A stretch of 64,000 bases of DNA from Leucaena leucocephala (lineage: Eukaryota > Streptophyta > Magnoliopsida > Fabales > Fabaceae), in the NCBI GenBank assembly GCA_037074615.1, contig CM073566.1:10372001-10436000 (forward strand). Reading direction: 5' to 3'. The notes under the pieces were generated by a model. It made no database searches. It saw only the letters and a list, made by a program, of their open reading frames with translations, and was not told the origin of the DNA. Of the stretch, positions 35,061-48,939 are shown one piece after another. Made by a program: the position numbers and the translations under genes. The number at the start of each line of letters is the position of its first letter. Position 1 is the stretch's first letter.

Positions 35061-35543
35061 AAAGGTGTAAAAATATCCATAAAGTTTTACCCCAGGGTCA
35101 CACAACACCATAAGTTTTTTTTTGTGCAAAAGTAACTATAATGTTAAAAAATAGGTGCAAAAATGTCAAATTCTATTACTTGACCTTTAGAGAGAGAACT
35201 TTTAACTAAAAATACTAACATGGACGCAGATGTGATATATAATACATCAATCCAATTTGTCCTCCCAAATTTATAACTTCCCCCAAAGTATCCATATTTT
35301 TTAATAAAATTTTAAAAATAATAAATTAATATTAGTTGGCAGATGATGGATGATACTGGTTAGGACATAATTATATCACATTTGTGTTCATGTCAATATT
35401 TTTAGTTAGAAATTATCTCTCTAACAGTCAACTAACAGAATTTGACATTTTTGCACTCATTTTATAATGTTATTGTTACTTTTGCACCTAAAAAATCATT
35501 GGGTGCCCCTGTGGTAAAATTTTATGGGTATTTTTACACCTTA
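35061..35543. mobile_element. Long-TIR MITE, about 480 bp
   Basis: The left 180 bp, starting 'aaggtgtaaaaatatccata', are matched by the inverted right arm, starting 'aaggtgtaaaaatacccata' on the minus strand. The pairing continues through 'ggtgcaaaaatgtcaaattc' against 'gagtgcaaaaatgtcaaatt', so most of the element is a hairpin. It has no ORF of its own. The structure suggests a Mutator-type MITE. No convincing target duplication was identified. Confidence 0.7.
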
Positions 35544-37424
35544 ATTCACCAATTAAATAATACAACTCCTATTTACCTCAATGGGCTGCTATTAATAATC
35601 AATATTTGGATCTTTATGCTTTAGGAGAATTAATTTTTAATTATCGGTTAGAGGATACCTCCTAAATTTTACCACAAAAAAAAAAATAATCATTCTTTGT
35701 CTTCTAGCGAAACTGGGAGTGGCATGATGCTTTACTCAAAGCTTCCTTGTCCAAAGTCCATTAACCTATTATTAGGATTATAAGAGGTGTCTAGGAAGTT
35801 ATAGCCATTTAATTTAACTTATAGATAAGAGTTTATTGAGAATAAATTCTGGAAAAGAGATTTTAAAAAAAATAATTTTAAAAAAGTAAATTTTATATAG
35901 TTATTATCAGAATAATTTTTTTGATAAGTAAATTACTAGAAAGAGCATATGGTAAAATGATAGAGAGAAAAAATAGGGACAAAATAGTTATTACATAGCC
36001 TAAAAGCTCTTTTTTCTACCTAGAAGCTAGTCCCACAAGCTTATCTAAAATCATGATTTAGACTCCCAAAACCATAATTTACTCCAAAAACTCTTGTAGA
36101 CATTTGATGCTTGCTTGTTTAATTTTTAGCTCAAACTGTAATTTAATCTAAAAATATTTTTCAAACAATAGTTGTAGAGAAAACAAATCAGACACATAGG
36201 CTTTAGCCTAGGGGATTAATTAAACTCATTAGACCTAATGAGAGTTCTCCCAATTCTTTAGGAAGTAAGGATATCTAGTCTAAACCTCCACCGAAAGGGT
36301 GTCTCGACATACATGGTTAATCGTTTGCAAATTTAATTTGCTTTAGGTAGTTTAGTTTATATTTTAGTTTAGTTTAGCAAAAAATCAATCTTTTTCTTTG
36401 CCAGCAAGCAAAAATCAATCTCAACCGCTTAATCTGTTTCCTTGCTGCCTAGTTCAATTTGAAGTTATTTTAATATCAATTTTAATACTTCACAAGGGTC
36501 ATTTTAGTTTAGTTTGGGTGCATAGATGACATTATCCATCACACTTCCTTTGTTATGTTTCAAACAAATAAAACTAGTAATAGACCTGTGACGCGCAGGG
36601 TAATTTTTATAACATTTTACCATGTAATCATTTTTTTCCTTTTGTCAAAGTCACAATTTCGGGTCACGGCACATTCAAGCTGTATCTAAAATTTTAGATG
36701 AGAACTAGCTTATTGTCAAAATATAAATGACTCAATTTCAAATACAATAAAAATTTCCTATTACAACTAAGCATAGTGCCAATTATTGGGAATCGCATGG
36801 AATATTGTCAAATACTAAAAATAACGATCAAGCCAAACTATATTCTGGCAATTATGTGACCGATTACCTAAATAAGTTTACAACTGCATTCTCTTGCAGC
36901 AACAAACATCATCACACTTGTGGATAATCATCAATACAGAAAGATGTCATTTGGGAACATAATATACAGGATTATTTCAAACTCCAAATGAATAGTACCT
37001 TTAGATAAGCTCAAGAAGATACATCTCAACTCATAGAATTGCGTAGATGGGGTATGAGATTTAAAAACCTAAAGACTAAATATTGAGAAACGAATGCAAA
37101 GCTTCCAAATGGAAAATCGGATGAGGAACTGCATAACTGTAGGAATGGGGCCACAAAGTGCAATGAGCAGCTCATTGAATGAAAGCCAAGGAAAAGAGGG
37201 CAACTTTAATGACAGGAAGACAAAAACAATTAAGTAAGCAGCAACAATACATATAACTGGAACATCATGAAATTTACAGAGCTCGGCTGTTCAGTTAAGT
37301 GGTTGTGACAGACAAATAGGGCATCCGGATTTGTAGTACCATCCACAAACTCAGTAACAGTAGTGAAAAAAAGACATGATCATATTACAAGCCACCAAGG
37401 AATTGAAGAGAACTAAAAAGGTTA
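35544..37424. other. Intergenic DNA downstream of LCBK1, includes its 3' UTR side
   Basis: No coding signal. The part nearest the gene (36700-37424) is less AT-rich and probably includes the 3' untranslated region of LCBK1, which is transcribed leftward. A short palindrome 'cctgtgacgcgcagg' lies at about 36583, of unknown meaning. Confidence 0.4.
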
Positions 37425-40400
37425 TCATGCGTAAGAGGTATTATGTGAGTGACCAATTAACCTGCATTGTTCTGGAAGTTGTGAAGAAATGACTTGGCCA
37501 TCAAGTGGGAAAAGCTCACCATCAATACCACATCCATTATGAGTGTGCTTCCCAGGCTTTATCCTCACAGATTTTACCTGCATAAAAAGGAATGTTTAAC
37601 TTGCTGAATTGAACAGATACAAGTCAGTGCTGTTATCCATCATATAATGCACATTTACTACTGATGTTGTATTGAATCTCACAGATAAATTGTCCAAATG
37701 TCTATTCATTATCTATTAATGCAAAAATACCTTGACATATTCAACATATGGCAGTGAAAGGTGTCGACCCATCTGTAGAAGCAAGAAGAATCTCAACAGT
37801 CTCAGCCTTCCACTCCCATGAACCAAGAGCAAATCTAAAGATCCATCATCATGCTCAGCTTTGGGAGCAACAACCTGAGAACTCTGAACAGTTCTGCAAG
37901 CATGGTTGCAAACTAGAATACCAAGGAAATGTCCCTTAGAAATAACCAATTTGTCATCATAGCGGGGCACAACCTCCTTTTTGGATTCAGTTTGTGTCTT
38001 ATCTGATGGCCCAGGCAGCTCAATTTTATTTTCTACATCCCAATGAGGTTCAGTGTCCCACTTTGGTTCAGTATCCCAGATTGGACCTGGATCAGACAGT
38101 GTTGATGATATATCCTCTCGATCATTTGTTGCAGCATTGCCCCATGAGCACCTAGAATTATCATTTGTGGTAGTAACAGTCAGTCCAGTCCATCCTTTAT
38201 CAGTCCGTGACTTTGATCTGGTCCTTGGCCAATTAGGAGTTGTTGACAGAGGCAGCTGCGGATGAATGACTTCTGGTTCTGCAGTTAAATTGCTCCTTCC
38301 AGATGATAGGCGCTTTGACTTTGGATCTAAACCACGTACCAACTCAGAAGGCTCAGAGTTAGCATGAGTAAGAGAGGTATCCAGGTCTCCTCCAGACATA
38401 CGACTCGGAGTCATTATTGAATCAATACTAGAGAGACTAGATGCTCTTGGTATTCCATCTTTGTTTGATCTTCCCATTACGTCAGTGTATAGATCAGACA
38501 TGTCAACTACTTCCTTATCAAAGGAAAGCTTTCCTTCTCTCTCATCTTTAGTCACTGGAAGATACTCCACTTCATAACTGTACTTCGGTAAGCATAAGAA
38601 TTTGAGGAATCCAGCAACAAAATATCTCAGTGGACCAAATCGCTTCTGATATTTCTCGGAAAGTTCCAATACTGCAAAGTGAAAAATACATAAGCACTTG
38701 ATCCCCTATCAAACGGACCTTAATCATTGTTTCATTTGAATAGATCACTGTCTTTGACTTTAATCCCTCCCCTTTTGCATTGAAAAAGAGATATAAGTTA
38801 TTGAGCCTTTTCAGAAAGGCTTCTGGAAATAATATTTTGTAATTTTTTCTAAACCTGTTAGAAAAGTAGAGTCATTTTGCATTTGGGCACAACAATAAAA
38901 TGTGCTTTTGAGATTTTAAAATTATTTTCAATGTAACAAATGTAAAAGTACTTCTATCAGAAAAATTACCAGAAAGGACATGCACAAATTAATACAAATT
39001 CTTAAATATGTGAAATATTGTTACTTATTAATAAAATAATAATGGTTTCAAATGAATAAATCCCCTCACTAACAAAAAAACTTCATACAAATTAATTTAA
39101 TTACATACTGATATTTTAATTATTTAATTTTATTTTATTAATTAGTACAAATATATAAAAGTCATTTGGAATAATTAAATTTATTATATTCATTTATATT
39201 TAAAGAAATTACAAAGAGGGAAAAAGAGGAGGAAATGGATAAAGCCCCCTTTATTTTATAAAATATATCTCCATTGAGTCAAAGATTACTTTTTAAACAG
39301 TAATTGATAGTTTTTTAGTATCAAAGAAGAGGGAGCATTTGAAATCTGAACACAGAACCAACAAGTATGGAAGAGCATTTCTCCATGCTCTAGTGGCTAA
39401 GAGTAAACCCACGGCCATGGAGGTGCACTTGCTTGTGATCACAAAATAATTAATAAATATAACAAAAAGAAAAGAAGACAGACAAAGAAAGAAAGATTAA
39501 AGAAGGAGCAAACATGAAACAAAAATGAGAATAGAGTGCGAGTTTCAATATTAAACAATTTTAGCAACTACAATACGTCTGGGTTAATAGGTCAGGGGTC
39601 CTTAAGAATCTTACTATGTGAAAAAAGAATTACAGGGAAGGGAGAAGAATCAATCTATACAACAGCAAATCAATCAACACATCTTTCATCAAAGTTTGGC
39701 AGCAAATAGATCTATATACACTCATGGGTGGTCTTGTACAGCAGATTATCTATATTACAGAAAACTCTTTGATCGTTAAAGGACATGTGACTTTCCATTG
39801 GGTTTACTTCCAAAGTTTGAAGAAGTTCATGGAAGAACAATGGGGACCAAGCCCTTATCTATGATCCAAGAAGCTTTTAACACTGTTAAATATGAAGAAA
39901 GTAGGAAATTTTCCACGCAAGGAACAACTCTTAGCTTGGAACAGAGTTCCTGGTTCAAATTCAAGGACTAAGAAGCAAGGGCAATGCTGGGTGATAATTC
40001 CAATAAAGCTGGTCATACTTGAGATAATTGCTGGAAAATCCATGGGAAGCCACCACAACTAAAGAACAATCAAAAAGGTGAAAGCCTGAGCAAATGATCA
40101 AGCTGAACAAGACCAAGGAGGATTGAGTGTTAACTAGAAAAATACTGCCAGCATTCTTTTAAACCTGAGAAAAATCTCAGCATGGGTCACCTTGATCAAA
40201 TACCCCTATAAGTTTGGTCTAAAGGGTAAAGTTGGGTTGGGGATCAAAATGCTTGGATAGTTGACTTGGGAGCCAATGATCATATGACATGTATTGCTTC
40301 CTTGGAGAATGATATGCAACCATGTATAGATGGTATTAGTATAAAAATTGCAGATGGTAAAATTACAAAGTACTTGCTACTTGCTACTTGTAGTGTATAT

Positions 40401-43400
40401 CTATCTAATGAAATTGTTCTAAAGCATTTGTTATATGCTCCTGGACTTGAATGTAAACTGTTGTCAATTAAAACATAAAAACTGCAGTGCTAACATTGGC
40501 TCATTGTGGTTCATTTTTCAGGATTTGGACTCAGGGAGAATGATTGGCAGTGCTAGGTAAATTGAGGGTCTTTACTGCATAAGTAGCAAGGAGGGAGATG
40601 AAGGAAGTTGTTCGAAGAAGTCAATAAAGGAACTTTCAGCATGTGGAACTAAGAGTTAATCTTTACTGCATAAGTAAAGAATGATTGGCAGGGCTAGGTA
40701 AATTGAGGGTCTTTACTGCATAAGTAGCGGAGGGAGATGAAGGAAGTTGCTCGAAGAAGTCAATAAAGGAACTTTCAGCATGTGGAACTAAAAGAGTTAA
40801 TCTTGTGGCACTATAGGTTAGGCCACCCTAATCTCAATTTTACATCAAACTTGTTCCCAAATTTCATGAATAAACATCAATTTCCCTTACATTGTAATGT
40901 CTGCAAATGGCCAAAACTACCAATCTCAAACATACAAATCAACTCACCCAATTAATAAACAGTGACATAGGTGGACCTACTCTAATTCATACTATGTCAA
41001 AGGCTAGATGGTTTTCACATTTATAGACAGTGACTCAATTAACCTGGGTTTTCCTCATGGAAGACAATTCTGACCTGTACCAAATATTCAATAATTATAA
41101 CAATATGATCAGAAATCAATTCCAAGCATGAATCAGAATTTTCAGGAGTGACAATGGAAGGGAAAATGTCAGTTCTGATATGAAACAATATCAAAATGAC
41201 CATGGAATTGTCCATCAAACCTCCTGCATAAACATTCCACAAAAGAACGGAACAGATTACTAGACAAACCGCCAATAACTAGAAATTGCAAGAGTTCCCA
41301 TGATCAAACACTATACAACAAGCCTTATCCCACTAGGGTCTACTAGCATGACACCATTATACTCTATCAACGACCAAATCTTTGGATAGATTGTTAACCA
41401 AAAGGTCCCAATAACTTCAGGATCAAACAACATGTTCTAAAATATTTTCTAGGGAGATGTCATCCTTACAGTTGCTTTTCTAACCAACCAAATGCCATCT
41501 AGGCCTCTAAACTTCCAAACTACTACAGAAATTAAGTGATAGTTACCCTCACAACCATCTCATTACATAGCTTCCTCAAAAGGTGTTCGGGGGTGTTACT
41601 TATGTACATAATGACCATGGTGCTAGATCCAAGAGCAATTCAGTGCATCTTTCTGGGTTATTCTCCATTTACACCCAACCAGCAACCTGAATCTTTTCCA
41701 TTTTCTCCTATTCAGCCTAATGACACCAGCTTGTCCCTGATCCTACTAAAATACAGCCTCCATCTCCAAAACATCCAATTCAAGGATGAACCAACTTAGA
41801 ACAGAACACAGAATAATCCCACTTCTAACAAAAACCGAACTAGGAAAGGGAAGATCAAAAGGAGACAAAGGTGGCTGACCAAACTGAGGATCAGTACCTT
41901 CAATCTCATTCCAGACAGCCACAAGGCCCAGAATTTGGTAAAATAGGTGAAAGCGCCGCCCTCATTGTTCCTAGGCAAGGCCAAAACTCTGAACCAAATC
42001 AAGGTGCTTATGTTTCAATGTGGAAAATTCTTTCCCAATGGCAAGCTAGGAATGCTTGCATCCATTCTCCAACTTGAGGGAGTGTTATAAACAGTGGGGC
42101 TTATCTAGGCCCAAACCCCTTTCTGATTTAATATATTTATCAGATCTTATCATTAACTATTTGTATATATTTCTGATTCTGACTTTTGTATTTTCCTGCT
42201 CATCTCTCTGGGATCTGATTATATATGATTAGGATCTAGTTTGCTAGTAGATTCATTGCTCTGTATCTCTCTATCCAGGAAAACCCTAAAAAAGTGAATA
42301 ATATACTGGAACTTTGAGAATTCTCCAATATCATGCACTTATTCTTTTTTATAGTTAGCATGTGCCATAATAAAATAAGGTTATAATTTCCAGGTACATA
42401 GTGATCAACATATTAACGTGTTAAGCCTATGGTGAAATTGTGGCGAAAGAAAACACCAAGGCTCACACAAGCAACAAAGTTAACAAATCTCTGCGCCTAT
42501 CGATGATTCCCAAAAATTAATCTCTTTGCAATAAGTCACATCATATTGCATGAAAAATACAGTGACAAAGAAATCCCCTTGAATTCCCCCTCATGTTTAA
42601 ATAATTAAAGGAGGCAGATAAAGCTGAAGATGGACCTACAAGCTAATGAGGAAACTAAACTAAAATGATCCCTAAACTTATGAAGTTTCGCAGTTGTTAT
42701 ATTAAAATAATTCCATCAACAAAATAAGAGATTGTCATTGAATATATATAATCATGCATGCGTGCATGCAAATACACATATCTTTGTGCATGCGTGTGTG
42801 TGTTCTGCATTGGCTTACCGTCACTAACAAAACCATAATATGAAACTGTCAATCCAAAGTGAATAATTCCGGTCTGGATCCATTCAACAGCAAAAACATC
42901 AGTAGCAGTGAGTCCCCCCTGAACCAAACAAAGCAAGTGAATGTGAGGATAGTCAGTCATTAACCATTTGTAATTTTAGCTTATATCAGAAATCTTCAAT
43001 ATATTCCTCTTTAGGCTATAGCATTGATTCTGCAGAATACTATGTGGCAACAAACAATTAAATGATTATTCAAAAATGATGCCTTGCCTCCCTACAATCC
43101 CAAAACAAACCTTGAAAAGAAGAATGATGACGATTTCAAAGGTAGGTGATTCAAAGCTGGCTCCTCTTTACTTCTTACATCTGATTTCATACTAAAACAC
43201 CTAGGATAGTCTATATACCAAGACCAAAGTAAATCCAATATGACGAAATGCAGCAAAACATTCAATAATCTTCAGGATCGCAACCAATATAAGGTTTTGA
43301 TATTGAATGAGAAGTTCTATCACTGCCCAGAGAATAAATAAGATAACAATATACAGAGAAATATTCATGAAGCCCAGAAAATGGATCTGCAATTCAGGTT

Positions 43401-46400
43401 GAGAATATCTGGAGTTAAAATGAACAAGCATTGTACAATAACCATTGTATTTGATCAAATTACAAAACCAGCAATTGTCTAAACAGAAAAAATTTGTGTG
43501 ACTATATATCAATAAATGTATTACCTTCACAATTGCCATTGCTGCAGAAATTGGATCTCGAACACCAAGAACAGTCCATACAAGTGAATTATCAGAACCA
43601 GCAGGGACAATTCCAATTGGTATAGATATTCCTTCCTTTTGATTATCTCTACTAAGAAGACCATTTAAAACCTGTATACATAGAATGTTTATAGAGGTTT
43701 ATTTGTACGTGTTGCAAGTGCAAATGTCAAACAACATAGTCAAAAAATGACTGAAAATTTGAAATAAGGGCAAGAATGACATGGAATGAGTCAAAGTTAA
43801 GATAAAAACTGAAATACAGCAAATGGGAAGCCATCCTGCATGGTAAACTCTCGTACAAGTTGTGACAGCCCCTTCTCCTCTTTTAATCGTAAAAACTTAA
43901 TGATAGAGATTGACTCCAAGATAAACTCTTACAGAAAATATGTGGCTTAATTGTACATCTCCTTAACAATAATTAACATAAAGACTCTAGAAAAGGATTT
44001 CTCAACACTCCCTTAAGGTTAAGCTTCCAACTTATACAAGTAAAATCCAATTAAAGAAAAGAAAAAAAACAATAACTCAAATTTAAGATTCAAATGATGA
44101 AATTGGCTAAAATGAAAACTAGTCAGGTTGTGAGAACACAAATTGGAGACAAAAAATTCATCAATTTGGGAAGACGCCACTTTGCCTGTAAACTCACCAA
44201 CTACATTAGGCATTTGACAATAGAATATCCCTAAAAATATTTATTGAAATACTTCATGCTGGAAATAATCATAAGCCCCTCCTTACCCAACAATCAAAAT
44301 TAGTAGCATTGCTAACAAATAATGGAATAAAAATATTAGGAGTGCTAAAGTGGATGGTGATGTTGGTATAATAAATTAGAAAAAGTCATCTATGAAGGAT
44401 AAAAGGTAGGTTAGTCAATTACTATTTTCTTTACAGTATTGGGTATTTGAGTTAATTTATGAGATTTTTGTGATAGTTTTCATTATAAACACTTGACTTC
44501 AGGACATAAATAAATGAATAAACATAAACCCTTGGCTATAGGCTATTCATGGAACTTTATAATTGTATAAAATATCATTTCTTTTCTCTATTTTAGCTCC
44601 ACTTCTTTAACTCTCTATTTCTCCCTCCTCCTCCTTTTCTTCCAATCCTACATCAATCAATCCTTAGTTTTACACACTATTAACATACCCCCAGATGTGC
44701 ATCGCTAAAGGAAAAAATGCTACGCCCATGAACATGGCATCCCAAACTTCTATCACAAAAAGACATTCTAGTCCCTTAATTTTTAATCTTTAGCAAGTAT
44801 TTTGATAATAAAATGACTTTCCCCTTGTTCCTTTCATAAAAACATAGCTGATAACAGCAATAAGCCACTACAACACTGTCCCAATTGACCTCCTTTCTAT
44901 CATACATCTTATAGTACAATCTGACCCTAACATCTTTAGCAGGTGAAGTTAAAAATTTTAAGATCAGCTACTGGACCAGGGATGTCTATTTTGCTAATGA
45001 GATACCTAAATATTTATTGTCAACAGGAGAACAAAATTTAAATCAGATCTATAAAATTAAATTTCAATGATAATGTTGGAGTAAATCAGTAATTTATATT
45101 ATTTAAACACTTCGGTGAAATAATTCCACTAAAGTCATCTTGTGAAAACTTACTCCATATATCCACTACATGTGAGTTACCACAATGCCCAAAGAAAATA
45201 CTAAAACTGTTTATTATATCTAAGTTACTTAAGGTATGACCCAGCCAGACAACAGAAAGGCTGTTGGGAGAGAAAACAATACGCACAAAGACGGCAATAT
45301 TTTTTTCTAAAGGAAACAACACAAAGGACCAGACCAGTGAGTCATTAAAAATTTAAAATAAACAATATGTGTATATATATAGTTTCATTAAACAAGACCA
45401 GAGATTCATTAAAATAGCATGTTACCAACCTCATTGATTATCCCATCTCCACCTACACATATAATTCCTGAAATAGAAACCAATTTGAAAAATTGACAAT
45501 ATATAAGAAAGCACTCAAGATGTAATAAGTAAATCAGGAAAATTAAAGTCTTGAAAAGTAATTTTGGTCATTTTACCATCAGGACAAGTGCTGATGTCAA
45601 CGCTTGATGCAAGCTTTTTAGCATGACCAGCAGATGTAGTTTTGACTACCTCCAATCGAAAACCTGCAAGCTGTCACAGTGCATGCCTCATGTATAAATA
45701 TGGAGATATGCACAACATTGAAAGTTTATCTGTACGTTATCTGCAATCATTTAAAATAATAGCACTAAGTTGCTTGAAAGCTCCAGTAGGCATTTTAACA
45801 TGTTTGTGAGGAATGGTTTTGATAGAACCCTTAATAAATGCTTCCAACAGATCCCTTGGATACACAAAATACAGATTTAGACCAGAAAATAAAAGTAAAG
45901 GCTCTAATACATTACTTCCAGATACACTACGCACTAATATATAGAACAATTACACAACCCACTTAGATATTCCTGCTACAGAAGCAAATGACACTTATAG
46001 AGGAAGGATAACAAATACAATTTCAGATTACACAGCAGATAATCCATAACAAAAGTTACAAACCACACAAACAGACACTACAGAATCTATAAACAACATG
46101 TATGCCAATCTTTCGAAAGGACTGGCTCTCTCCACCCAAAGCCTAAGTCTGAATAAAAGTTCTTCTCCCCTTTCATCCCTCCCAACTCCTCTCCTTATGC
46201 ACCCACTCCCAACTTTCTGACTGCTTCACTTATTTCATCATGACTACCTAGTTTTACTCCCCTGCTTTTATGTCTCCTCTGGTCCTTAACCCTTGTATTT
46301 TCTTCTGGACCAGTATTTCCACCTTTCTCTTTTATGCCGCTCTTTTATGTCTCCTTCTGTGAGATTTGATGGCAATAGGTGATGGGGTCTATCAGATTTA

Positions 46401-48312
46401 TCTGTAACTCCTTGGATCAGTTTCTGTCTTCATTTTCCAGACTTTGACAAGATGGAGGAGAGAATTACTTGTTTGCAATGCTTTTTCCAGGGTGTGGTTG
46501 ATGTTAGCAGAGGGAGAGGTAAGGGGAAGAGAGAAGAGGGAAGAGCAAAACGAACATGAAAGATAATGGAAGAATGAGAGGATGGCAGCATTTGATGGCA
46601 TATATGACTCAATATTAATTCAATCAATGAAATCTACAATGAACATAACTCAAAGGCTATTTATAAAACCCCAAATACTATAATTAAAATAGTAATAACT
46701 TAACTCCCAAATAAAATAACATTAAACAAAACATAACTTTTAAAGATAAAACAAGACAATTACTCAAACATATAATAAATTAAACTAAAATCTCTTGAGA
46801 CTAGAGAAACTTTTTCCTAATTTCCTATCAGTGAAGTTTAAGAATGGACCATAATATAAGATTTTTTACTAAGAAATTTCTTTTCAGCAGTTCCTTTGGA
46901 ATAGATTTGTGATTTTGGGGGCAGGGAATTTCCCTAGCAGAATCTATAGGAAATGGAGATCAATTTTGAGCTGACGTGCATTTTTTTGTCCCATCTTCTC
47001 TTTTTTTGTTGTTTTTGCAGGATTTCTATCCTCTTTTCTGATTCCACTCTATCTTGTCACAAATTCTTTTATCAAAAGAGAAATTCAGGCATAAAGGTTC
47101 AACAATAGCAATACAATGGAGGAATCTATTGACAGAAAACAAACCATAATAATCAATGTTAGGTAATTATTATTTTTCCAGGATGCTTCACAAAAACGCA
47201 AAATAATCCTATCCATCTAGCGATCTATATTTCAATGTGTCATCAAATATGTGTATCATGATGTAATGAGGGCAACAACAAACATATATAGCTTAAATAA
47301 TAAGGGACAATCTGAAAGAGGAACATACCTTAAATATTGGTTCCACAATGTCATGGAAAACTTTACTTGAACGACCTCGACCTGAGCGTGGGTTTAATAT
47401 CACAAGCATCTTAGGTGGACTTTTACATCTAAAAAGCAATTCAGGAGGGGTATCAGTAGGAAGTAATTCTGAGGATGCTTGCTTCTTAGAGGAAGCCAAA
47501 GGATGAGGTAGACAATTCACAAAACACTGTTGATCTGCAAATCCACCAACCCATTGAACTGCCTCCTCCACAGTAGAAGCCACAAAGCGGAAATCCTTCC
47601 GAATTCTTCGAGATTTAATAAAACACAAAAAGCCACATGAAGCCTTTTTCAATGGGTATGAGTGAACGGTGAAGTGCCTGAGACCAATATTATAAGAAAC
47701 CTGTTTAGAACATGGACTAAAATTAATTAGTCTTACAATCATTGGTTTCCATATGACCAAAAATGATATTAGTATAGTTGTCTTTAATCATCCATTGAAA
47801 TGGAAGCAATATATTACCGAAATGATATTATCAAGTTGCAGCACATTAGAACCCCAGACTAAAACTTTGCTCGTTAGTTTGGCATCTACTGCCTCTTGAC
47901 TAGCAATATCAGAGGACGTCTGTTGAGCATTACTGTTGTTATTCAGAGAAGGCTTTCTCTTATCCAAAACTAGCTTTCCAGAGAATACCACATATCCCAA
48001 CAAATCAGACTTCTCATCTCCACCTCCTCCTATGTCAATCCTATGCTCAAAATTGTTTGTTGTTTCCTGATCATCAGCACGAGTAGGCGTGGGGGCACTG
48101 GCCTCACTGCTCCTCTTGGAAGCCTTCACTTTACCACGCTTTTCAGGGAACACAATAGGAGATGAGTGCTGGACCCCAGTTGCTATCTGGGAACACAATC
48201 CCAAGCGTCTAAGAGATTGTTGAGGTGTCAGAAACCTTAATGACGATGCCTTATTGATAGTGTTATTGCCACTGCCAGTAGAACTTCGGGAAAGACTCCC
48301 ACTCTTCGGCAT
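37425..48312 (-). CDS. LCBK1: Sphingoid long-chain base kinase (LCBK1), complete, 8 coding exons
   Basis: It phosphorylates sphingoid long-chain bases with ATP, producing the 1-phosphates used in plant signalling. Exons (minus strand): 48312-47818, 47700-47329, 45670-45577, 45467-45430, 43671-43525, 42918-42819, 38671-37731, 37577-37425. All junctions are GT...AG and phases agree, giving 780 codons including TGA (37425-37427), or 779 aa. Arabidopsis LCBK1 is about 778 aa. The start is the ATG at 48312 (MPKSGSLSRSS); the frame stays open upstream but has no further ATG nearby. The DAGK-type catalytic domain begins near residue 263 (MLVILNPRSGRGRS), with the nucleotide loop GGDG at 326-329, PAGSDNSL at 356-363 and GGLTATDVFAVEW from 383. 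A Ser-rich insert typical of plant LCBK1 (about 450-640) precedes the C-terminal 'SKGHFLGILVCNHACRTVQS' and 'LPEQCRLIG'. No stop or frameshift occurs, so it is probably functional. Confidence 0.93.
39840..42334 (+). pseudogene. Degenerate Copia element inside LCBK1 intron 6, antisense to the gene
   Basis: Plus-strand remnants in Copia order: a zinc-knuckle tail 'DNCWKIHGKPPQLKNNQK' (about 40027-40070), the protease-type 'GANDHMTCIASLEND' (40266), 'KHLLYAPGLECKLLSIK' (40430) and a GAG-pre-integrase patch near 40800 ('GHPNLNFTSNLFP'). Integrase remnants follow, then 'DPRAIQCIFLGYSP' (41610). No RT is recognisable, and 'CTTGAGGGAGTG' (42073) looks like the polypurine tract just before an LTR beginning TGTTATAAACAG at 42083. 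That LTR-like sequence ends near 42334. The element is riddled with stops. It lies wholly in an intron, so it must be spliced out with LCBK1 transcripts. Confidence 0.75.
40538..40795 (+). repeat. Tandem duplication (about 140 bp) within the intronic Copia
   Basis: The stretch from 'gattggcagtgctaggtaaa' (40542) to 'catgtggaactaagagttaa' (about 40660) returns from 'gattggcagggctaggtaaa' (40683) to 'catgtggaactaaaagagtt' (about 40798) with very few differences. This is a recent local duplication inside an old element. Confidence 0.85.
46560..46830 (-). mobile_element. Possible Copia LTR end plus PBS remnant in LCBK1 intron 2
   Basis: Read on the minus strand, 'ggggttttataaatagcctt' (46672-46653) is a TATA-containing LTR-like stretch. 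It is followed by 'gattgaattaatattgagtc' and then TGCCATCAAATGCT, which resembles the tRNA-Met site TGGTATCAGAGCT. The resemblance is partial and no coding sequence follows, so this is tentative. Confidence 0.3.
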
Positions 48313-48666
48313 ATCTCTTATACTATTAACCTTACAAACAAGGCAAGGACGGATAGACAACCTGACACAAGCAACCACATGATGCAGGGGCTGAGCCACC
48401 TTCTGTTCAAGAGGGGCAAATCCCCCCTCACTGCTATCCAGAAATAGCTGTGAAAAGAAGAAACGACGATGATGAAGATGGAAGATTGAGGTTTCTGTCA
48501 ATAAGGGTTTGTATAAGCAAGAAGCTGGAGAACTGAATTCCGCACTAGGAAAAATTTCACGACCCAATTTAACAACTCTATTTACAACTCTGCATCTCAG
48601 ATCGCAGATGAATGACGGGATCTATGAACACACTGCACCTTCGTTCAAATTTCAATCACCAGTATT

Positions 48667-48838
48667 CTGAAAGAAAATTGTTAAAAGATGAGGATTCAAT
48701 TTCAATCAGCTCGCTCTCTGCCGTTTACTAAGCCATAGATATATCAAAAAACAAAAAATCTACAACAAAATTTAGAAAAAGAAAATGAAACGAGGACGCA
48801 GCTGCAATTTGAAGAAAAAGAAGATGAAAGGATCAAAC
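48667..48838 (-). other. LCBK1: Probable 5' UTR intron of LCBK1
   Basis: On the minus strand CAG|GTTTGA at 48839/48838 is a good donor, and the tract ttttctttcag ending at 48667 is a good acceptor. They enclose 172 T-rich bases between the leader and the exon holding the start codon. This is read from splice signals only. Confidence 0.45.
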
Positions 48839-48939
48839 CTGTGATCGATTGGTCACATAGAGGAAGAATCCGCAAATCGCCTTACGAATCTAAGTCCGCG
48901 ACACCAGCTATACAACTTTCACCTGTAATGGACGCCGAG

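Noticed and set aside
39379..39445. tRNA-like SINE start (agtggctaagag) in intron 6
   Set aside because: Resembles an A box, but no B box or A-rich tail with target duplication could be defined.
44330..44700. Possible minus-strand LTR in LCBK1 intron 4
   Set aside because: A purine-rich tract before TGTTAATAGTGTG on the minus strand looks like a polypurine tract and LTR start, but no far end, TSD or coding remnant could be found.
48313..48567. In-frame extension of LCBK1 upstream of 48312
   Set aside because: The frame opens only at a TTG, contains no ATG, and shows no resemblance to the LCBK1 N-terminus. It is better explained as 5' UTR.
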